Part shown: piece after piece, positions 21,121 to 31,474 of the stretch
Layout of the letters: the number at the start of each line of letters is the position of its first letter
How positions within the stretch are numbered: position 1 is the first letter of the stretch
Source of the DNA: Theocolax elegans
Lineage: Eukaryota; Arthropoda; Insecta; Hymenoptera; Cerocephalidae
Assembly: GCA_026168455.1 (NCBI GenBank)
Contig: CM047427.1
Span: 38,630,905-38,694,904, forward strand
Reading direction: 5' to 3'
DNA: 64,000 nt
Notes under the pieces: generated by a model
Databases searched by the model: none
Seen by the model: only the letters and a program-made list of their open reading frames with translations
What the model was told of the DNA's origin: nothing
Position numbers and translations under genes: made by a program

Positions 21121-21870
21121 GCTCCAGCGCAAAGAAATTTTACTCTTACGTTTGGCTTGAATAATTTGATAAAAACTACAATAAATTAATTCAGAAATAG
21201 TCATTCCCATTATTTTCGGGTGTGCTCTACTCAATGCAATGGTTAAAAATATTGAAAAATTTGATTTTCAATTAGTAATTAACAAATTAAAATAAAAAAT
21301 GCGTTTTTTTAAGAATTTTGTTTATTAATCGAAAATTACAGGCAGAAATAATTTTAATTTTAGTGTCGCAAATAAGCACAAAAGTGCACAAACCATCATA
21401 TCTTTTCAAATCCGTCCAGTTTTTTGATTTATGATTTTTTTCGCAAAATGGCGTCCGAAAAACCGAAACTAAAATTTTGAATTTTTATTATACCGATGTT
21501 TTTGATGTTTTTTTCATTTAAATCATAGACATTTTTAAGTCTAACTAGTGTATAAAAAGTCTAACTAGGTAAATAAATAATAGTAAATGAGATCACGGAT
21601 AAGAGTATCATAATTTGTTAAAAGACATACATTGATGTTTGTAGAGAAAATTTAATAATAGTATAATATTGTTAAAAAAAACCCGCTGGCAGTTAATTGG
21701 CAGGAGCTTCCTCGAATTAACATGTCGATCCTATATGTATAATATTACTTAAACATAGTATTATTTAATTATTTAAAACAAAATGTTTATTGTATTAAAC
21801 CTAACTTAAATTAAAAATAGTATATTACATACCATGGCTAGTAAAATAACGAAGCAATAGACGAACTCAC
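21121..21870. other. AT-rich non-coding stretch
   Basis: No gene or bounded repeat was seen. Confidence 0.4.
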
Positions 21871-21879
21871 AGACTTTTG

Positions 21880-22940
21880 CCATCTCTTCCTACAACAACC
21901 GGACAGAGCATTGGATGGAGAGCCTGACAGCGGTGGAAGGTGCGTTTAAGCCGCCGGATGCATTGGAAGAAGAGCTGACGGTGGCTGCTCGGAGATCATC
22001 ATCTCCAGCAAGGCTCCTGGACCTGACGGCATACCCGGGCTAGCGGTGAAGACTGCCGCATTAAAGGCCCATAATCTTTTTAGGGACACCTTCAGCGCAT
22101 GCTTCAAGGATGAATGTTTCCCGGACCAGTGGAAGGTGCAGGGCTTGGTACTCCTACCGAAGAGAACTAAACCCCGAATAAGCCATCCTCGTACCGACTA
22201 CTCTGCATGCTGGATATATTCGGGAAACTATTTGAGTGGGTAAAAGGTGCCAGGCTGGATGCAGCCGTCTGAGCAGAAGGAGATCGCCACGAACGCTATC
22301 AGTTGCGGTGAAAGTGTCAGGTGCATGTGAGCAGTCATTGTCCTGGACATAAAGAACGCCTTCAACTCGATAAGATGGGATAGCATGATGCTGTCTCTAG
22401 AACACCTTAAGGTGCCATTCTATCTTCGAAGAATCGCCTCGAGCTACTTGAGGGACCGGATCCTGCCGTACGACACTGATGCTGGACACACCGCTTCATT
22501 CACGATGTCGCGAGCTCGAACAGGGTGTTGAGCAGGGAGCACAGCTTCGTCACCTTTCATAGGTGCTGAATGGTCATGGATGCTTTCGCAGCTACCTGTA
22601 CCGCATTAGAGTGTACGGGATCGCGGAGTGTTCAATATGGCCTGGAGTGGATGATGACGTGGAACACGTTCTCTCCTTTTGCCTACGCTTTCTGAAAGAA
22701 TGCCAACAATTCCAGGAGTTTTGGTACGGCCCTCTCGAGGACTTAGGGACATGCCTGCTCGGATCACAGAGTGGATGGGATGCCGTCGTTATATTCGCCA
22801 CTAACATCGTGGAACAGCTAAATCTCATTAAGAGAATTAAAAAAAGTAGAAGAAACTTTTAAATAGAAATGAATTTATACTTTGGAATAAAGCAGGCCTA
22901 TTGTACTCTTTGTCCTCTGTGGCTGGTGGAATTTCCCAGA
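21880..22940 (+). pseudogene. R1/Jockey-type LINE ORF2 remnant (RT fragments and C-terminus)
   Basis: Pieces of a non-LTR reverse transcriptase occur in order. KAPGPDGIPGLAVKTAAL at about 22010 is the fingers motif, followed by FSACFKDECFPDQWK and GLVLLPKR. At about 22340 VIVLDIKNAFNSIRWD carries the first catalytic Asp motif. After a deletion near 22540, which removes the FADD box, the C-terminal region follows (GVDDDVEHVLSFC at about 22645, ending LIKRIKK). The first half is the same family as the minus-strand LINE at 62185-63989, and the last part matches 6790-7024. Frameshifts make it non-functional. A probable 3' UTR runs to about 22940. Confidence 0.8.
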
Positions 22941-23029
22941 GCACGGTCGTTTAAAAAAAAGGAGAGATCATTGTCTCTTCTATATATATTGTAACGGGGT
23001 ACGGATTGAATATAAGGAATAAAAAAACA

Positions 23030-23100
23030 TCGAAGGTATCGGGGCGCGAACCCACGATCCCGGGAGCGCGAGGCAGAAGCCTCACCACTGCGCTACCATT
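23030..23100 (-). other. tRNA-like block (pol III A and B boxes)
   Basis: On the minus strand TAGCGCAGTGG matches an A box, and GGTTCGCGCCC, about 35 bases on, matches a B box with its T-arm. The acceptor stem cannot be paired with the flanking bases, so this is not a functional tRNA gene. It could be the head of a tRNA-derived SINE or a tRNA-like segment inside an LTR. Confidence 0.5.
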
Positions 23101-23561
23101 CGGAATTATCCCGGCTAGTCGACTTGGTCCTATCGACGAACGTCGCCGATAATTCAGGGACCTAACCTGCGCCGACACTCGTTTGATCACTTCGATCACC
23201 TGGGCTAGAGAGGCGAAGGTTGTCCCTGCTCGACCGGTGTCAAGAAGACCGTTTTCTGAGCACCGGGAGTCTCATTAGGAATAGCCGTGCGTTTGCACCA
23301 CCACGCTTGAGATCCCAGAAACTCAAGCTCCCCTACGTCTAGTGCCAACCTTGGAGGTGTACTGCGTATACGTATACACACTGCGGACTGCAGACACAGG
23401 CTTTTCTCCTACAGTCGTACCTCCGCACTTTTTGACGTTCTCGCGGGGAAATCCACCGGGACTGTGGTGGTGGGGATGGGAGTTTATGACCGACTTCGGT
23501 CCAAGATGAGCCAGGCGAAGATAAACTACTTCGTCTCTTCTGGCAAGTGGGTTTTTGAGTT

Positions 23562-23588
23562 GGGCGCCATTTTACATGGCGCCCAACG
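23562..23588 (+). promoter_or_regulatory. tRNA-Lys-type primer-binding-like site in a hairpin
   Basis: TGGCGCCCAACG at 23577-23588 has the form of the tRNA-Lys primer-binding site used by many retroelements, and it directly follows a possible LTR end (TTTTACA). GGGCGCCAT and ATGGCGCCC, 9 bases each, pair around TTTAC. Degenerate copies of CGCNCAACGT(T)AATT follow twice by 23660. It lies about 1.3 kb upstream of gag. Confidence 0.45.
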
Positions 23589-24269
23589 TAAATTAATAGA
23601 TTGGGTTATTTTACGCTCAACGTTAATTTCCAAATTGCGCCTACGAGGCGCACAACGTAAATTTTTAAATTGCGTTTTTTTTTGTGATACGAGCTGCGCT
23701 TATATAGGTGCCCTTATAAAATAGGATTTTATTATAAACGGTAGTGAATCTAATTTAATTTAATTGATTTTTGTTGTTATCAATTTATTTTAAATTTAAT
23801 TTTTTTAAGTACGTGTGGATTTTACGTGTAATTTTCTATTATATATTAGTTACGTTAATTAGTATATTTGTTATTACCGGCAGTTAGATTAATCGGTTCG
23901 CGATTAATTCTAACCTTTAAATTATTGTATTTAGACAATAATTTATAAGTTTGAACCGGATTTTCTTTTATTGTTGTTTAGTTTGGTTAAAAGAAATCCG
24001 AGGTCGGTAATAATAATTTTTTTAATTAATTACACGTAAATAATAGTAAATTTGAATTTTAAAATTGAAATATAGATCGATTCGCCTTGAGGTCCGCAAT
24101 TTACATACCGAGTCCCTAATTTCGAGTAGGTTAGTCGGAAAATCGGCGTTATTTAGTTTTCCGACTTAATAAAAATTGTAACACCTGTGCAAGGGTAAAA
24201 ATTTTTCTGTTTTGAAGTTTGCTTGTTAAATTTATATTTTTGACAACGCGGACCGGCTCTCGCGTTACA

Positions 24270-24884
24270 ATAAAAATTGTATTATTATTTTTTTGTAACA
24301 TTGCGATTGTAAGAGGTCACAGCGGCGTACACATTTAGTTGTTTAGGAATATATTTATATTTATTTATCTATTTATTCAATTATTTATTTATTGATTTTA
24401 TAATATATTCAGCGTGCGTTGGTGACCGAGAGCCGGAGTAAATTCGATTTTTTCGTATTTAGTCGGATTTAAACAAATTTTTTCTTGTTTTTAATTTAAT
24501 TTATTAACAATTCGTAAAATTTCTTTTTACGTTTAATATTGTATGTTTATTTGTTTTATAATAAATTAAATTAATCCTGCGTGTAACATAGTTAATTTTT
24601 TTTTTCTCCCGATTTGTTTGTAAAATTAATAGTCAAAAATATAATTCTTTAACGTAGTTTTTTATATTAGGCAGGAAAGCAAATTTCAAATAGGTGTGCT
24701 TAATTTTTCTTCTTGTAATTATAAAGGGAAAAGAATTCATTCTTCAACTTAGTGGCCCAATAATTTTATTATTTAAAGCCACCTAATAATTTGAAGAAAA
24801 GCATACCTTGCACAGGTAAAGCGAAAAGCGACTCAGAGTTTTTTTTGTGTAAATAATCGTAGCGGTAATTTTGTTAAAATTAAA
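24270..24884 (+). other. Gypsy 5' leader
   Basis: This untranslated leader is matched in reverse by 59666-60270, upstream of the truncated gag start at 59665. The homology appears to begin right after the GTTACA at 24264-24269, which supports that position as the LTR/internal boundary. It is very A/T-rich. Confidence 0.55.
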
Positions 24885-26708
24885 ATGGCGGAATCGATGA
24901 CCACGCAAGTCGATCAGTGGATTGGTACGCAATCCAGCGAACAGATCCAGGCGCACTTGGAGTCGTTAGAGATGCGTACAGACGGCTCTGTATATAAAAA
25001 AGCCGAACGACTCCAACAGTGGCTGTTGGGTAATTATACGGCTCAAGAGTTCGCAGCCGACACAAACTCAAATGAGGATCGTGTCAGGCGGAACAGGCGG
25101 AGGACAGATTGGTTTAAGTCCATGGTTGCCCAGAATCCGGAGATTCCGGACCCGGATTCTGACCCAGATGTAGTAGAGGTGCTACAGAGGACTCTCGCTC
25201 TAGAAGTAGAAGATACGGACGAGCGAGAGGAAGATGGGCAGTCGGACACCTCCGACCGAGAAACCGACAAGGAAGAATGGATAACTTTGGTATCCCATAC
25301 TGGCGCTCAGTTCGAGATACCAAAGGATTTTGCTTGGATGTTAGCGGAGCAAGTAAGTAGGTTATCCACCTTGACGGAACGGGTTAAGGAGCTGGAAGTA
25401 CAGATGCACACCGTCAACAGCAAGTTGGACTTGCCAAGCGGTGCACAAGCTTCCAGCACAAACAAAACCCGAGAGCCAACCCAACATGTCCAGTTCCAGG
25501 ACACCTATACGTGTTACACCCTGGACGAGACGGACATCAGACCACAACACGTGCAGGTAGAGCCTGAGGGGCCTCAAGCACCTCATGCAGATGCTGGAGG
25601 AGCTTGGGGGAGGGGTGACACACGGAGACCGAGACAGCCTCCATGTTCAAGCTCTCCCTACCCTAATCTGAAGGACTTTTACGAGTCCGGCCAATCAGCG
25701 TCGAGATCGGCCGGGACACCGCGCGATGTTGGTGCGGTGGTTCGTAAGTGGGGAGTCCGATTCTCTGGCGACAAAAGCCAGAGTATCGATGCCTTCCTTG
25801 CGAGAGTCGAAGACTGTAGGATTCTCGCCAACCTCAGCGAGGACGAGGTGTTGCCGTCCTTGTCCGAACTTCTCACTGGAACCGCAGCTACGTGGTACCG
25901 GAATGAGAAGGACAAATGGCACTCGTGGCAAGATTTTGTGAAATCTGCCAAGAAATGGTACGGTATGAGCCAAAGCTTCCAGCAAAGGCTCATCGAGGAG
26001 TCCAATGCTCGGACACAGGGTGAGGATGAGCCGGTGAGAGATTACATCACCTGCTCAATCGCAATCATGCGAAAACTCAACCCGATCCCGAGCGAGCGTA
26101 GGCAATTGGACCATCTTTACCGTAACATGCTACCTCAGCTTCAGCGGTTGTTTAAGAGGGCTGAAGCCAAATCGGTTGAAGATTTATTGGAGCTGGCGAT
26201 GGACGCCGAGCAAACGCTCGAGCGGGAAAAGTTATATCGACCGCCTCTGGCAGAGGAAGATTTAATGCTCCCGGAACTTGCTTACAAGGCAAAGTCCAAA
26301 AAGCGGCCGACCGCCAAGCCCAAGGTAGCAAGCGTGGCTAAGGAGGTGAGTGAGTCGAGTCGGGAAGATCCGATTGAACGGCTCACAAAAGTCCTGGAAG
26401 AAACCCTTAGGACCATGCGAACGAGTAGCCAGACAGCTGGGGTTAAGGTGGATAAAGATATGCCACCCAGGAAGAAAACCCACAAGTCTCCTCCTCGGTT
26501 TAAAAGGAGGAAGGAGACACGTAAAAGTCCCGATCGACGGTCATCGAGTGGTTCATCCTCGAAGCTTGGGGAATCGTCGGATTCAAGAAAGAAGATAAAG
26601 AGAAAAGAAGATTTCCCCAAGCCGATCAAGTGCCATACTTGTGGTAAGTTGGGGTACACCGTTAGGACGTGCCCTGACTGCGCAAAAAACGCGCGGGGAA
26701 GCGGTTAG
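24885..26708 (+). CDS. gag: Gag polyprotein of Gypsy-type retrotransposon
   Basis: This 607-residue ORF encodes the structural protein that would package the element's RNA. Residues about 150-182 form a heptad-rich coiled coil. Residues about 284-480 are the capsid-like region (VRKWGVRFSGDKSQSIDAFL onward). A long basic, Ser/Lys-rich linker follows, and a zinc knuckle CHTCGKLGYTVRTC lies at about 583-596, with Tyr where His is usual, followed by a CPDC pair. The start ATG follows a 600-base leader, and the ATGGC context is conserved in the copy at 59665. The ORF is uninterrupted, unlike the partial copies at 1-1240, 57845-58125 and 59344-59665. It ends at TAG 26706-26708, overlapping the predicted frameshift signal. 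Confidence 0.92.
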   Translation: MAESMTTQVDQWIGTQSSEQIQAHLESLEMRTDGSVYKKAERLQQWLLGNYTAQEFAADTNSNEDRVRRNRRRTDWFKSMVAQNPEIPDPDSDPDVVEVLQRTLALEVEDTDEREEDGQSDTSDRETDKEEWITLVSHTGAQFEIPKDFAWMLAEQVSRLSTLTERVKELEVQMHTVNSKLDLPSGAQASSTNKTREPTQHVQFQDTYTCYTLDETDIRPQHVQVEPEGPQAPHADAGGAWGRGDTRRPRQPPCSSSPYPNLKDFYESGQSASRSAGTPRDVGAVVRKWGVRFSGDKSQSIDAFLARVEDCRILANLSEDEVLPSLSELLTGTAATWYRNEKDKWHSWQDFVKSAKKWYGMSQSFQQRLIEESNARTQGEDEPVRDYITCSIAIMRKLNPIPSERRQLDHLYRNMLPQLQRLFKRAEAKSVEDLLELAMDAEQTLEREKLYRPPLAEEDLMLPELAYKAKSKKRPTAKPKVASVAKEVSESSREDPIERLTKVLEETLRTMRTSSQTAGVKVDKDMPPRKKTHKSPPRFKRRKETRKSPDRRSSSGSSSKLGESSDSRKKIKRKEDFPKPIKCHTCGKLGYTVRTCPDCAKNARGSG

Positions 26709-26728
26709 AGGGGACAACCGCATTCCCC
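26684..26728 (+). promoter_or_regulatory. Predicted -1 frameshift site (A AAA AAC) with hairpin
   Basis: AAAAAAC at 26684-26690 is in the right phase: the Gag frame reads AAA AAC. A -1 slip enters a frame that stays open through 26846 into Pol. After a 10-base spacer, GCGGTT (26701-26706) pairs perfectly with AACCGC (26716-26721). GGGGA in the loop (26710-26714) can pair with TCCCC (26724-26728), suggesting a possible pseudoknot, although the second crossing loop is only two bases. The Gag stop codon lies within the structure. Confidence 0.75.
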
Positions 26729-29176
26729 AAAGTACAGGGAGTCCCCAAGGAGGACAAAGGTCTGACTCCCGATTACCGAGATAGTCCAGCTGCAGTTAAG
26801 CAGAAAAGCAAAGGACTGATTCCTGATAGATCTCAGGAAGTCGGAATGGATCCGGAGACCAACGATGTCCTAAAGTTAGTGACATCGAGCACTAGCCGAA
26901 GAAGTTATCGTCCTGAGGACGAGACGCGCTGGTGGTGTCAGGTTGACATAGATGGATTCCGGATCCGTGCGTTGTTCGATCCAGGTGCATCGACAACCGT
27001 AATGGGTCCGAGCGGTTTGCAGTTAGCAACCGCTCTAGGCAGGTCGCTTCTCGAGTCGCGAGCTGGCAATGCCAAGCTCGCTGATGGTAGTACTCATCCG
27101 TTGTGTGGTCACGTGATGCTACCATTTACTATCGGTAAAGAGACTCGAGAAATACGTGTTGCGATCATGCCGAACCTGGATGCTGAATGCTACATCGGAG
27201 TAAATTTTATCCGAGCATTCCGAGCCGTCCTAGACCCAGATTCCGACCGTTTATTCCTAAAGGGAACGGATCAAGTCCTACAGCTGGAAGTGGCAAGTAT
27301 GGAAAGTGGCAATGCTTCATTATCGTCAGCAGGTGTCGCTGACGTAACAGAAGTAGAGCGCACACAATTGCGCGAACTTCTAGACCGAGTGTTGTCCACA
27401 ACCTTGCCAAAGATCGGCCGTTCTTACGATATCGAACATATAATCGACGTCGGATCAGCCAGGCCGATCAAACAGAGGTACTATCCCGTCTCTGATAAGA
27501 TTCGAGAGGAAATGCAACGTCAAGTTCGCGAGATGCTCGAGACTGGCGTTATTGAACCCTCGAAAAGCGGTTGGTCCAGCCCCGTGGTGATGGCGAAGAA
27601 GGGTGAGAATGCTAGGCGTTTTTGCATCGATTTTAGGAAAGTCAACGCTTTGACGAAACCTGATGCATATCCTTTGCCATATATGCAGGATATCCTACGC
27701 AAGCTCAAGAAAGCCCGATACATCTCCACGATCGACATGAACTGTGCGTACCACCAGATACCTCTACAGGTGGAGTCGCGCCCGATAACGGCTTTTACGG
27801 TACCTGGAATGGGTTTGTTCCAGTTTACTCGTATGCCGTATGGATTGGCAAATGCTGGCGCGACATTCCAGCGCATGATCGATCAGGTGATTGGACCCGA
27901 ACTCGAACCGGTTGCTTATGCATATCTCGACGATATCATTATTGTCACGGAGACGTTTGAAGAGCATAAGCAACTGTTGATCGAGGTGTTAACTCGCTTG
28001 GCAGAAGCCGGTTTATCTGTTAATCGGGAGAAATGTGTCTTCTGCCAGCCCGAAGCGAGATATTTGGGTGTGCGAGTTAACCGAGACGGGATACGACCTG
28101 ACCCAGCTAAAACGGAGCCGATTAAAGAATATCCGGCTCCCAAGAATTTGAAGCAGCTGAGACGGTTTCTCGGTATGGCATCTTGGTACAGACGCTTCAT
28201 GCACGACTATGCTACCATAGCTGAGCCGCTAACGCGTCTGACCAAGAAAGACCAGAAGTATCTTTGGCTGGAAGAACAAGAGAGCGCTTTCCAGCAGCTT
28301 AAAGCTTTGTTGATGACAGCACCCGTTCTGCAAACTCCCGATGAGAATGGTGAGTATGTGGTCCAGACTGACGCTAGTGACACTGGTATCGGTGCAGTGT
28401 TGCTACAGATTGTCGGTGGAGTAGAGAGAGTCCTGGAGTTCGCCAGTAGAATCCTCTCGCCCGCCGAACGCAATTACAGCGTCACAGAACGGGAATGCCT
28501 GGCCGTAGTATGGGCGATTAAGAAGTTTAGACCATACATCGAAGGTTACCAGTTTAAAGTTGTCACTGACCATAGTAGTCTTCGTTGGTTATGCAATATT
28601 CGCAATCCAACGAGCCGGCTCGCCAGATGGGCGTTAGAACTCCAGTCTCATAACTTTACTATTGAGCACAGGAAAGGAGCTCTAAACTACGTTCCTGATG
28701 CACTTTCTCGTATGTATGAGGAAGACGAGCCGGCCTTATCCTCCGTCTCTTGGAGCCAGACTACTAAGGACCCCTGGTACCTTTCGTGGACCAAAGACGT
28801 AAGTGAGCGGCCGAGAGAATTTCCTGATTGGAAGATCCAAGGTGGAAACTTGTATTCGTATCGGGTGGATACTGAATTGGATGACGCCATGGAAGATCAA
28901 GACGCTTGGAAGTTGGTCGTACCCGAAGAGCACAGGCAGACCATCCTCCGAGAATGTCATGATGATCCGGCAGCTAGCCATCTAGGTAGAGAAAAGACAT
29001 TTGCTCGCGTGGCAAAGTTATATTATTGGCCACGTTACTATGCCGAAGTTGGCGAGTATGTACGCAAATGTCAGGTGTGCCAGCAATGTAAGGTGGAGCA
29101 ACGCCCTCCCAGGGGTTTGATGGGTAGGCGAGTGGTTGAAAAGCCATGGCAAGTGGTAGCAGGAGATGTTACTTGA
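26690..29176 (+). pseudogene. pol: Pol, part 1: protease, RT, RNase H, integrase zinc domain
   Basis: The frame is open from the slip site; the first ATG is at 26846 (776 codons to the stop). Counting from that ATG, the protease motif is LFDPGAS at about 43-49, with Pro where Thr or Ser is usual. Reverse transcriptase spans about 200-400 with YLDD at 360-363. RNase H carries QTDASDTG at about 507 and VTDHSSLRWL further on. The integrase HHCC zinc domain (SHLGREKTF ... KCQVC) lies at about 705-745. Order and spacing are those of Ty3/Gypsy Pol. A TGA at 29174-29176 ends this part in the middle of integrase; the frame continues unbroken afterwards. Confidence 0.9.
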
Positions 29177-30313
29177 CCACTTCCCCGCTCCACACACGGA
29201 TTTGAATATATTTTGATCTTCCAAGATTTGTTCACGCGCTGGATTGAAGCAGTGCCGATCCGGAAAGCTAACGCTAAGACGATCGTGAAAGAGTTACACG
29301 AACGAGTCGTCATGCGTTTTGGCACACCGGAGGTATTTTTATCCGACAACGGCACTGAGTTCAAGAACAAGCTCGTAGATGATTATCTCGTGGAACGAGG
29401 AATATTTCATACAACTATTCCTCCGTACCACGCTCAGGCCAATCCAGTCGAACGTGCTAATCGGACGCTGAAAACGATGGTAGCGTCTTACATTACCGAG
29501 AAGCACAACACTTGGGACGAGAAGTTACCGGACCTTGTGTTTGCTTTAAATACGGCGGTACAGAGTTGGACAGGATGGAGCCCGGCCATGTTAAATTACG
29601 GCCGGCAACCTGAGCCACCCGGCACTGCTCGTCGAGTTCAAGACGAACTGACTCAGCAGCGTTTGGAATACCAGCGTTTGCTTGAGTGGAGTGATCGGCT
29701 ATCACGACTACCTGAGCTTCACAAGAAAGCTTCAGCTAGAGCTAATAAAGCTCAGGATAGGCAAGCCGGTTACTATAATGCCGGGAGACGAGCGACTTCT
29801 TTTGAAGTCGGGGACTTGGTATGGAAGAAGAACCGAGTCCTCTCATCCAGCGCACAAGGCGTCTCGGCCAAGTTAGCTCCAAAATACGTCGGTCCTTATT
29901 TGATCGTCCACAGATACGGCCCAAATACTGTTAAGATCCAAGATACTCAGGGACATGAGGAGAAATGCCATGTCCAGTACCTCAAACCGTACTTATCGGA
30001 TGACCATGGCGATGAGTACGGCCAAGAAGACGACATCGAGACCGATCTACCTACGAGGGGAGAGGAACCCGAACGCGATACGGTTCCTGCGAGCGAAGAC
30101 GTCTCACGCGGCGAGACGCAAGCGAGCGCCGTTCCACGCGAGGAACGAGATAACGCGAACGTCGTGCCCCCCGTTAAACGAAGTAGAGGTAGGCCGCGTA
30201 AAAACGCGAGGGTCGTCGCCAGACCGCGGGATCGGTCGACGGTAATTCCGACCGCTAGCCACCGCGGGCTAGCCAAACGAGGTAGAGGCAGACCACGACG
30301 GGACTGCAGTTAG
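29177..30313 (+). pseudogene. pol: Pol, part 2: integrase catalytic core and AT-hook tail
   Basis: This continues in the same frame after the single TGA. Integrase acidic residues are visible in order: FQDLFTRW, then LSDNGTEF, then NPVERANRT. A GPY/F-type module (KYVGPYLIVHRYGPN) follows at about 29880-29920. The last 110 codons are charged and end with two AT-hook cores, RGRPRK and RGRGRPRR, which may bind AT-rich DNA. No envelope ORF follows. The 366-codon ORF from 29213 is unlikely to be made on its own; with readthrough of the TGA the polyprotein would be complete. Confidence 0.9.
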
Positions 30314-30429
30314 TATCCGGATTGTTGGACCAGGTTTTTTTTTTTTTTGTTTTTTTTGTACCTGTGTAGCCACTTCCCATCCCAAATTCGTCAGGGATGT
30401 AGAAACCACATCACGGGTATGTGGAATCT
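30314..30429 (+). other. 3' untranslated region of the Gypsy element
   Basis: A short stretch lies between the Pol stop and the polypurine tract, including a long T-run near 30336-30357. No ORF is present. Confidence 0.6.
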
Positions 30430-30439
30430 GGAAGGGGGG
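30430..30439 (+). promoter_or_regulatory. Polypurine tract
   Basis: GGAAGGGGGG directly precedes the TG of the 3' LTR, where the primer for plus-strand DNA synthesis of an LTR retrotransposon lies. Confidence 0.8.
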
Positions 30440-31474
30440 TGTAACGGTAAGGTACTGTTTACCTCACCGTTTGACGAATTCGAGCAACACGAGCGAACAG
30501 TATCATAATGTTCGCATCGGTTCGAGCCGGCGAGATTCGGCTCGACTCGGTTCGTCGTAGCTACACGGGCGGGATCAACTTCGCGCGCGAAAGATTCGCG
30601 CACGCACCTCATTAGAGAGGTAAGGGGGAGATTCGCGCGCACTGTAGAGAGTGATAGCCACCTTCTTACGTGACAGGTGTGATCCCCCCGCGTCCCGTGT
30701 TTAGCTTCGCCGTGCCGTGATTTGTGCCGTGCGTTTGTGTGCGTTTCGACTGCAGGCCGATCCTGCATTTGCAGTGAGTGGTGCAACACCGTGCATCTAC
30801 CTGCAACCACACAACCCCGGTGCACGGGCGAGCGGACAATCTGTCCGACACCGCAGCGACAGTGAGAGAGAGAAAGCAACCGATCGGCTGGTCGTTGTTT
30901 ACCAACGACTACAGCAGCGTACAAAGTAAGTGGTACCACTTCACGCGATCGTGTTTTTATTCGCACTTAATCGTGTTGCTTTATACCAGTCCCGTTGACT
31001 GGATATATTATTTTAGTTCGCGATAATTTATTCCCCTCTCTCTACAAGTCGGCCGTTTACCGACTTGTAATAAAAGCGTAGACCTCGGCGACAATCAGAT
31101 ATTTTATTTGTTATCTTTCTTTATCTTTATTTCAATAAATTCATATTATTATTAGAATTCAATCCGGTGTGCGATTAATTGAATTTAACCCACGTACGAT
31201 TCCTTCCGTAATCCTAAGAGCTCGTATATTTCTGGTTGACAAGTGCTCGACGCGATATCCCTGTTTCGCGGTCAATTTCAGATTTGAATTTTACCTGGTT
31301 GTTACCTGAAACAGTAACTCGGTTTCAGAATAACACTTAACAGATTTGGTAGAGCGGACAGGTAACCGTCGCCGCATCGCGGGAAAAATATGTTTATTTA
31401 AATACGGTAAGTTTAACCGTACCGCTGAGCAGCCGCGATATTAAAATAAACATCCGCGCGGCAACCAAACTGTT

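Larger units (their letters stand above)
22990..24269 (+). repeat. Candidate 5' LTR region of the Gypsy element
   Basis: The block begins TGTAACGG, as the 3' LTR at 30440 does, and could end at GTTACA (24264-24269), the same terminal hexamer that ends the 3' LTR at 31477. ATAT lies outside both outer ends. A GTCGG...CCGACTT hairpin followed by AATAAAA occurs near 24132-24175, and a similar hairpin at 31045-31072. Apart from these features the two LTRs do not look alike by eye, and a tRNA-like block and a tRNA-Lys-type primer site lie inside. The assignment is therefore uncertain; the block may combine pieces of two elements. Confidence 0.4.

Noticed and set aside
23030..23100. Functional tRNA gene on the minus strand
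   Set aside because: A and B boxes are good but the acceptor stem does not pair and the anticodon arm is irregular.
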